The translations under genes were made by a program, and so were the position numbers. The notes below the pieces were generated by a model, which saw nothing but the letters and a program-made list of their open reading frames with translations, did not search any database and was not told where the DNA came from. Positions 8,222 through 14,494 of a stretch of DNA of 37,593 nucleotides are shown here, in pieces (position 1 is the first letter of the stretch; each line of letters opens with the position of its first letter). The stretch is from Nanobdellota archaeon (GTDB lineage: Archaea; Nanobdellota; Nanobdellia; Pacearchaeales; GW2011-AR1), in the NCBI GenBank assembly GCA_020053375.1, contig JAGVNG010000028.1, positions 1 to 37,593 on the forward strand. The letters are read 5' to 3'.

Positions 8222-8303
8222 GCTCCAGAGGCACAATTGGAAGCGCATTCGCCTTAAGAGCGAAGTCCTAGCAGACATCCGGGTTCGATTCCCGGCTGGA
8301 GCG
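8222..8303 (+). tRNA. tRNA-Leu (UAA)
   Basis: Acceptor GCTCCAG/CTGGAGC, anticodon arm TTCGC-CTTAAGA-GCGAA, extended variable arm, T-arm CCGGG-TTCGATT-CCCGG; U8 appears replaced, so it could be atypical. Confidence 0.7.
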
Positions 8304-8329
8304 CCTCTGTGCTTATAATAAAATTAAAA

Positions 8330-8815
8330 ATGAGATACGAACCAGCACCAGACATACAATTGAAGGCAGAGGAAATATCAAAGATATTGTTTCCTCATGT
8401 GGATGTGACTCGGCTGAAATGCTTCAGGAGTTATGGTTCTTCGTCAAGGGGAACAATTGCCCGTTGCCATGCGCTGGGAAAGCTTTTACAGGAAGCAATT
8501 GGAATAAGGGCTATTTATGCGCTGGAATTTATTTCCGAAAGATTTGACAGGCTTGACAAGGAAGAGCAGTTAAAGATAATAATTCACGAGCTGATGCATA
8601 TTCCGAAGACATTTGGCGGGGGCTTCAGACAGCATGATTTTGTGTGCGAGGAAAATATCAATCTTAATTATCGGACATACAAGGCTAAAACAATGGTAGA
8701 AAAAGGAAAGGAGGAGAAACTTCGTCAGACGGATGTCAGGATGCCATCCGTAAGCATGGTCAAAGCAGAGGAAAATGAAAAAGAAAAAAACTTTAAGAGT
8801 TGGTTTAAGATATAA
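8330..8815 (+). CDS. Putative zinc metallopeptidase
   Basis: IIHELMHIPKTFGGGFRQHDF (HExxH). Confidence 0.75.
   Translation: MRYEPAPDIQLKAEEISKILFPHVDVTRLKCFRSYGSSSRGTIARCHALGKLLQEAIGIRAIYALEFISERFDRLDKEEQLKIIIHELMHIPKTFGGGFRQHDFVCEENINLNYRTYKAKTMVEKGKEEKLRQTDVRMPSVSMVKAEENEKEKNFKSWFKI
8721..8764 (+). repeat. 44-bp interspersed hairpin-like repeat, copy 1
   Basis: 38/44 identical to 12521..12564; inverted repeat ACGGATG...CATCCGT. Confidence 0.85.
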
Positions 8816-9140
8816 AAGCAAAACTTTTTCCCTCAATGTCAAAAAATGCGGTTATTTTGACGAAGCCATCGGATTAATGTTTCAGAAAAGAGAAAATGCC
8901 CACGCATTATTATTTGACTTCACAGGCAGAAAGAGGCTTGCCCTGCATTCTTTCTTTGTTTTCTTTCCCTTTTTGGCAATTTGGCTCGACGATAAAAACA
9001 GAGTATTGGAGATTATGAGAGTGAATCCGTTTTCATTTAATATTTATTCAAAAAAACCATTCAGCAAGATTGTAGAGATTCCAATCAATCACAAATACTC
9101 AAAAATAATCGAAAATCTCGTCGGAAAGAGAAAGATTTAA
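8775..9140 (+). CDS. DUF192-family protein
   Basis: GLMFQKRENAHALLFDFTGRKRLALHSFFVFFPFLAIWLDDKNRVLEI. Confidence 0.7.
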   Translation: MKKKKTLRVGLRYKSKTFSLNVKKCGYFDEAIGLMFQKRENAHALLFDFTGRKRLALHSFFVFFPFLAIWLDDKNRVLEIMRVNPFSFNIYSKKPFSKIVEIPINHKYSKIIENLVGKRKI

Positions 9141-9190
9141 ATAGGTTTTATGATTTAATTGGATATAAGAATTAAAAAGGAGGATGCAAG

Positions 9191-9319
9191 ATGGGAAAAA
9201 TAATTGTTAAACAGGTGATTAAGAGAAAGCCTGGACATCTTTACTACGTTGATGGTAAGGGAAATGTATGCGAAGCAAAGATGGCTCGGGGCGGAAAGAA
9301 AAAAAAGAAGAAGAGATAA
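9191..9319 (+). CDS. Small basic protein, 42 aa
   Basis: MGKIIVKQVIKRKPGHLYYVDGKGNVCEAKMARGGKKKKKKR*, followed by T-rich tract; below the ORF-track cutoff. Confidence 0.7.
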   Translation: MGKIIVKQVIKRKPGHLYYVDGKGNVCEAKMARGGKKKKKKR

Positions 9320-9379
9320 ATTTTCTTTTTATTTTTATTTTTTTATTTAATTAATTTTATATGTTGTTTTCTGTGTTTT

Positions 9380-9700
9380 TCATTTCTTAACTGAATAGAT
9401 GTTCGAGCAGACATTGCTTACCAGCTGTTCGAGTCTCTGGCAAAGACTTGTTGGAGCGATTATATTCATTTGGTCCCTATATTCATAATTATCATTCCTT
9501 ATCTTTCTATGATAGATTGAAATTACATTCCCTTGGTATTTCATCCAAGACAACCTTTCAGAGATTATATCTTTCGGAATAGGCAGACTTTTTCTTCTAG
9601 ATTCTCCAATTTTAGCAGGACGTATATCGACGATGACTTCCCCAGAATTTCTTTTGAAGGTCAGCTTTGCAGAATATATATCCCTTATGATGTTTATCAT
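9380..9700 (-). CDS. Hypothetical protein
   Basis: 106-aa ORF divergent from kae1. Confidence 0.5.
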   Translation of the reverse strand: MINIIRDIYSAKLTFKRNSGEVIVDIRPAKIGESRRKSLPIPKDIISERLSWMKYQGNVISIYHRKIRNDNYEYRDQMNIIAPTSLCQRLEQLVSNVCSNIYSVKK

Positions 9701-9763
9701 GGATTTTGGGCTATTTTTAAAAAATCGGCTAATTTTATAAATATACTACTACATTTAGAATAT

Positions 9764-10747
9764 ATGACAACAATCCTTGGAATAGAGAGCACTGCACATA
9801 CCTTCGGCATCGGCATAGTCAAAAACGGAAAAGTCTTGGCAAATGTCAGAAGTGCATATACCACTGATAAAGGCGGAATAATTCCAATGGATTCTGCCAG
9901 GCATCACGAGCAGAAGAAATATGAAGTTTACGAAGAAGCATTAAAACAGGCTGGTGTAAAGGAAGGCGCTGCGGATGCAATCGCGTTTTCACAAGGACCC
10001 GGATTGGCTCCGTGTTTATTAGTTGGAATGAAGTTCACAAAAGAAATTGCTGAAAAACTGGATGTTCCTATTGTTCCTGTAAATCATTGCATTGCTCATC
10101 TTGAAATAGGAAAAATTACTGGCGCAAAAGATCCTGTAATGTTGTATGCGTCTGGAGCAAACACCCAGATAATCGCGTATGCGTCTGGAAAATACAGGAT
10201 ATTTGGAGAAACTTTAGACATTGGAGTTGGGAATTTCATAGACACGTTTGCAAGGTATGCTGGAATAGGATTTCCGGGTGGTCCTAAAATGCAGGAGATG
10301 GCTGTCAAAGGAAAAAATTTTGTAGAACTGCCGTATAAAGTCAAAGGAATGGATGTTGCTTTTTCAGGTATGCTTACAAACCTAAGGCAAAAACTTGAGT
10401 CTGGAAAATACTCTGTCGAGGATTTGGCTTACTCATTACAGGAAGTCGTGTTTTCAATGCTTGTTGAAACATCTGAGCGAGCTTTGGCGCACACTGGCAA
10501 GAAAGAATTGTTGCTTGGAGGAGGAGTTGGATGCAACACAAGACTGCAGGAAATGTGCAGGATAATGTGCAAGGAGAGAGAAGCCAAGTTTTTTGTGCCT
10601 TCAAATGATCTTTTAATGGATAATGGAGCAATGATTGCTTTCCTTGGCGAGATAATGTTTAAGGCAGGCATAAAGGAAAAGCCAGGCAAGATAGACATAA
10701 AGCCAAGGCAGAGGACTGATGAAGTTGAGGTTAGTTGGAAGAATTAG
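9764..10747 (+). CDS. kae1: tRNA threonylcarbamoyladenosine biosynthesis protein Kae1 (start refined from 9533)
   Basis: MTTILGIESTAHTFGIGIV...PMDSARHHEQ...GPGLAPCLLVG...HCIAHLEIG...LGGGVGCNTRLQEM. Confidence 0.93.
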   Translation: MTTILGIESTAHTFGIGIVKNGKVLANVRSAYTTDKGGIIPMDSARHHEQKKYEVYEEALKQAGVKEGAADAIAFSQGPGLAPCLLVGMKFTKEIAEKLDVPIVPVNHCIAHLEIGKITGAKDPVMLYASGANTQIIAYASGKYRIFGETLDIGVGNFIDTFARYAGIGFPGGPKMQEMAVKGKNFVELPYKVKGMDVAFSGMLTNLRQKLESGKYSVEDLAYSLQEVVFSMLVETSERALAHTGKKELLLGGGVGCNTRLQEMCRIMCKEREAKFFVPSNDLLMDNGAMIAFLGEIMFKAGIKEKPGKIDIKPRQRTDEVEVSWKN

Positions 10748-10791
10748 TTTAAAAACAAAGATTTATATAACTTATATTTAACCTGAGAAGT

Positions 10792-11476
10792 ATGAAAATT
10801 GAAAGAGGACAAACTCAATATTACGTAAGTAAGTTTTCTGAAGAAATTAGAAGAAATATAGGGATACAATTGGAAGAAATAACAGTACAGGAAGAAGACC
10901 CAAAAAAACTCCCAAAGAATGCAGTAATGTGCACATCGCCAGGGAAGATATTTATTAATTCTAAAGAGGATTTTAATCCAAGAGATATCACCTTAGAATA
11001 TTGTGTATTACATGAGCTGGGTCATAGAACACAACATTCCCTTAATCCATTCCTTGGCTGCGGTCTTGTGCCGGATAATTTTTTAGAATTTCTAAAAAAC
11101 CTACTTGCTTTTAATTTAGTTAGCAGTTATGGTTTGATTGAAGGCGCTGCGGAATATTTTGCCTTAGATATTTTCCCAAATTTCTGCAATTTATCGGAAA
11201 AAAGCAAACAATTTTAAACCTAAATTTAGCAAATGGCTTGTGTTTAATACCCCCATAGGAATAAAATTAGGATTAATCGATAAAATAAAAAGAACGGATG
11301 GAAAAACGGATAGTTTTTTTGTTTATTCAGAATCAAGAGGATACAGATTTTTTAATGCATTACATCATAAGATTGGATTTGAGGGCGTTCTTTCTTATAT
11401 AAAAAATTTTTCAAATAGCAGCGCTCCTTCTAGAGAAGAATTCATAAATCCAGCAAAATATCTCAAAAAGATTTAA
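10792..11476 (+). pseudogene. Zinc metallopeptidase-like gene split by a single-base frameshift (10792..11217 and 11240..11476)
   Basis: VLHELGHRTQHSL; second ORF's frame is open upstream across the junction at the A6 run (ggaaaaaagc, ~11198). Confidence 0.65.
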
Positions 11477-11563
11477 AAACCCATTTTCTCTCAATATTTT
11501 ATCCGATGAACGAAAGTGAGGAGTTAAACAATTCTTCTCTTGATTTTATCGATCACAAACAAA

Positions 11564-11866
11564 ATGATAGACGCTTATTCAATAGTTGAGAAGGCAAGAA
11601 AAACAGGAAAAATAGAGAAGGGAACAAATGAAGTTACCAAGGCAATAGAGAGAGGAACCGCGAAGCTGGTTGTGTACGCGGCAGATGTCTCACCAAAGGA
11701 AATAGTTCAGCATCTCCCTGTTCTGTGCAAGGAAAAGAAAGTTCTCTGCAAGGAAGTTGACAGCAAGCAGAAATTAGGAATTGCTGCAGGACTTCCCGTA
11801 TCTGCATCTTCTGTTGTGGTGATTAATGCAGGCGAGGCTGAAAAAGAGCTTGCAGGATTAAAATAA
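11564..11866 (+). CDS. rpl7ae: 50S ribosomal protein L7Ae (start refined from 11540)
   Basis: KTGKIEKGTNEVTKAIERGTAKLVVYAADVSPKEIVQHLPVLCKEKKV. Confidence 0.95.
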   Translation: MIDAYSIVEKARKTGKIEKGTNEVTKAIERGTAKLVVYAADVSPKEIVQHLPVLCKEKKVLCKEVDSKQKLGIAAGLPVSASSVVVINAGEAEKELAGLK

Positions 11867-11867
11867 A

Positions 11868-12170
11868 ATGCCATCTGAAAGAGAAATTGTTGAAATGAAA
11901 AATGCAGTCAGCGAGTTAAGAAGTTATCTTAAGGATAAAGGATTTAGGTATGAGGGATTATGGTATTTTAGAACAACATGGATGCATAAGAGGATTTTGA
12001 ATAATCTTGAAAGAAATGGATTGGTAAAAAAAGTTGGAAGTATTTATGATGTGGCGCAAAAAGGCATCCAATTTCCAAATAGCTCTCCAGAATATGATAA
12101 GAGACTTGGAATAAATAATTCCATAATTTATCAAGTAATAAGTAATGAATTAAATGAATCAATAAATTAA
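11868..12170 (+). CDS. Hypothetical protein within the ribosomal-protein cluster
   Basis: ORF tightly packed between L7Ae and S28e genes; HTH-like C-terminal half. Confidence 0.6.
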   Translation: MPSEREIVEMKNAVSELRSYLKDKGFRYEGLWYFRTTWMHKRILNNLERNGLVKKVGSIYDVAQKGIQFPNSSPEYDKRLGINNSIIYQVISNELNESIN

Positions 12171-12176
12171 CTCAAA

Positions 12177-12494
12177 ATGGGAGAAGGACCAAAAAAATCA
12201 AAGGGCAGAGAAGACAAGCAGTCACAAGCACAGTCACAGCAGGGCGCCAAAGGAAGCGATAAAATTCTTGGAGAAGTTGTACCTGCTCTAGTAGAAGAGA
12301 TAATAGGAAGGACAGGATTCAGGGGAGAAATAACGCAGGTTAAATGTCTTGTTCAAGCAGGAAGGGACCAGGGACGAAGCATGAGAAGAAATGTGAAGGG
12401 GCCGATAAGGCCAGGCGACTTTTTAATGCTCAGAGAAACTGAAATAGAAGCAAGAAGAATCAGGTCCAAAGTAAGCAAAGGAGCGTACACCTAA
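12177..12494 (+). CDS. rps28e: 30S ribosomal protein S28e with N-terminal extension
   Basis: [26 protein letters not shown]...[29 protein letters not shown]. Confidence 0.9.
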   Translation: MGEGPKKSKGREDKQSQAQSQQGAKGSDKILGEVVPALVEEIIGRTGFRGEITQVKCLVQAGRDQGRSMRRNVKGPIRPGDFLMLRETEIEARRIRSKVSKGAYT

Positions 12495-12520
12495 TGATAA
12501 AAACTGGAGTTTTTATGACA

Positions 12521-12564
12521 TTCGTCAGGCGGACGCCAAGATGTCATCCGCAAGCATGGTCAAA
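12521..12564 (+). repeat. 44-bp interspersed hairpin-like repeat, copy 2
   Basis: 38/44 identical to 8721..8764; all six differences are transitions. Confidence 0.85.
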
Positions 12565-12591
12565 CGAGGGAGCGTATGCTTGATTATTAAA

Positions 12592-12825
12592 ATGACAGAA
12601 AATATTTCATTAAGAGTTTTGGAAAGGATTTCAAGCACAGAGGATTTGTCTTTAATAGCATTAGAAGTAAATCTTGCAGGAAAGAAAAAAGAAGAGCAGA
12701 AGCAATCAATAGGCAGAATAGAGCATGATATGGCTTCAATAGGATATAAGGAGATACTTGAACTTGATAAAAATGATGGCGGACTCTATCATCTTTATTT
12801 CACGAGGGGGAAGCCAAATGCCTAA
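12592..12825 (+). CDS. Hypothetical protein
   Basis: MTENISLRVLERISSTEDLS...; upstream in-frame sequence is repeat-derived. Confidence 0.55.
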   Translation: MTENISLRVLERISSTEDLSLIALEVNLAGKKKEEQKQSIGRIEHDMASIGYKEILELDKNDGGLYHLYFTRGKPNA

Positions 12826-13039
12826 ATGCGTATATTGCGGAACTGTGTATGATATTCCAAGAGGGCTAACTCTTGTAATGAATGACGGCAGAATTCAGTA
12901 TCTTTGCTCCTCAAAATGCAGGAAAAATATGCTGATGAAGAGAAGAAAAGTCAGGTGGGTCAGCAAGTCAGATAAGGGTGTTGCTTTAAATTCAGATGAA
13001 GGCAAGAATGTTGACAGTACAGAAGGAAAAAGCGATTAA
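12818..13039 (+). CDS. rpl24e: 50S ribosomal protein L24e (start refined from 12758)
   Basis: KCVYCGTVYDIPRGLTLVMNDGRIQYLCSSKCRKNMLMKRRKVRWV (C4 zinc finger). Confidence 0.9.
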   Translation: MPKCVYCGTVYDIPRGLTLVMNDGRIQYLCSSKCRKNMLMKRRKVRWVSKSDKGVALNSDEGKNVDSTEGKSD

Positions 13040-13043
13040 ATAA

Positions 13044-13328
13044 TTAGCATCCTTTTTTTATGGTTTCTTCATCTCTTGGGTCTTTCCAATCAGGAGAGAA
13101 TTTGATTGTTGCCCCTGTTATTGGGCTTATTTTTAAAATATTTTTACCCTCACAAGATATCTTATAATCACGGCAGAAATTATTTTTGTTGCATATTGCT
13201 TTTGTATAAGAAAAGAGATCAGGATAATTGGATGGCTGTAAATTAGAGGATTTTAATGCCAGTAAAAAGGCGGCTAAAAGGATTAAAATCCCAATTATTA
13301 TGACTGTTAAAATTGTGGTTTTTTTCAT
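13044..13328 (-). CDS. Hypothetical secreted/membrane-anchored protein
   Basis: N-terminal hydrophobic segment TILTVIIIGILILLAAFLLAL. Confidence 0.55.
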   Translation of the reverse strand: MKKTTILTVIIIGILILLAAFLLALKSSNLQPSNYPDLFSYTKAICNKNNFCRDYKISCEGKNILKISPITGATIKFSPDWKDPRDEETIKKGC

Positions 13329-13546
13329 AAAAAGCCCATAAATCCGCGGTTTTTAAATGTACCTTTTTTCGCGGGAATTTTGCCTGAAAAATGCGTTTAC
13401 CGTCGATAAAATGTCGGAAAGATTTATAAACCACTTTCTCTTTTTTAGAAGTAATAGGGTAAAAAATATAGAGCTTTCTGCTCTGCTTTGTGCTAAAAAA
13501 ACAAGGTTGGAGCAGGGAGTGTCTACTTTATTCCTATACCTTTATC

Positions 13547-14494
13547 ATGGCAGAAAAATACAGCGCAGAATCAATAAAAGTTCTTGAAGGGCTTGAAGGA
13601 GTAAGGAAGAGATTTGATTTAATTGAGATATCAAAAAAAATCAAGAAAAAAGGGGATATATTGATATTATCTAAAGAATTAAAAATAAAACCAAGGATTC
13701 TTAATTCTGCTGTTGACGAGGGAAGAATACTCCAAATATTACCCGATATAGAAAAAAGTAAGGCAAGCATTCTAGCAAGATTAAGAACAGATAGGGAGAT
13801 TAAGATATTTTCAAAAAAACATAATATAAAAGCAATTCCTGCAAGGAAATTAATCCAATTAATTAGAAATTGGAATCAAGAGATCCAAAAAAACCCCTTT
13901 TTATTGTTATCTCAACAAGAACATGATTTAATTATTGGTAGTTTAATGGGAGATGCCAGCATAAGACAAAGAGAAAGAAATAGCTGTTTCAGGTTTTCTC
14001 ATTCAATAAAACAAAAAAATTATTCTAAATGGAAAGTACAATTATTAAAAGAATTTAATATCTCTGAATTTAGAGAAGTCAAGAGAAAAATCAAGAACTT
14101 GTTTATCCACGCTGTAGATTTTTCTACAAAAACACATCCCGTTTTTAATTATTATAGAAATTTATTTTATAAAAATGGAAGAAAAATAGTTACAATAGAG
14201 ATACTAAATCAATTAACCCCAAAAAGTTTGGCTATCTGGGTATGTGATGATGGAAGCTATGATAATAAACAAGGTTATACAATCTTATGTACAAATTCTT
14301 ATAGTTTGGAGGAACATAATCTAATGAAACATTTTTTTAATGAGAAATTTGGATTAGACCCAACAATAGGATTCAGAGATAGAAAATATTATTACTTAAG
14401 ATTTAAACAGAAAGACACCAAGAAATTAATAAAAATTATAAAATCGTTTATACCAAGTTCCATGTTATATAAGATAGGAGAAAAAAATGACTAA
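13547..14494 (+). CDS. LAGLIDADG homing endonuclease fused in-frame to a truncated GyrB N-terminus
   Basis: MAEKYSAESIKVLEGLEGVRKR (GyrB-like) then LIIGSLMGDAS and LAIWVCDDGSY; stop overlaps downstream gyrB ATG by 8 nt. Confidence 0.88.
   Translation: MAEKYSAESIKVLEGLEGVRKRFDLIEISKKIKKKGDILILSKELKIKPRILNSAVDEGRILQILPDIEKSKASILARLRTDREIKIFSKKHNIKAIPARKLIQLIRNWNQEIQKNPFLLLSQQEHDLIIGSLMGDASIRQRERNSCFRFSHSIKQKNYSKWKVQLLKEFNISEFREVKRKIKNLFIHAVDFSTKTHPVFNYYRNLFYKNGRKIVTIEILNQLTPKSLAIWVCDDGSYDNKQGYTILCTNSYSLEEHNLMKHFFNEKFGLDPTIGFRDRKYYYLRFKQKDTKKLIKIIKSFIPSSMLYKIGEKND

Noticed and set aside
8075-8257. 60-aa ORF overlapping tRNA-Leu region
   Set aside because: The reading frame consists of tRNA-like repeat fragments (EAKLELYVL / EAQLEAFVL / EAQLEAHSP) and runs into the tRNA; best explained as repeat translation.
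10792-11476. Programmed ribosomal frameshift in the metallopeptidase
   Set aside because: The A6 run is not in the canonical slippery heptamer phase for the reading frame and no downstream structure stands out; indel or sequencing error is simpler.
13547-14487. Group I intron or second intein in gyrB
   Set aside because: The downstream gyrB is complete from its own ATG and the N-terminal segment is duplicated rather than interrupted; no intein end motifs (C...HN) are present.
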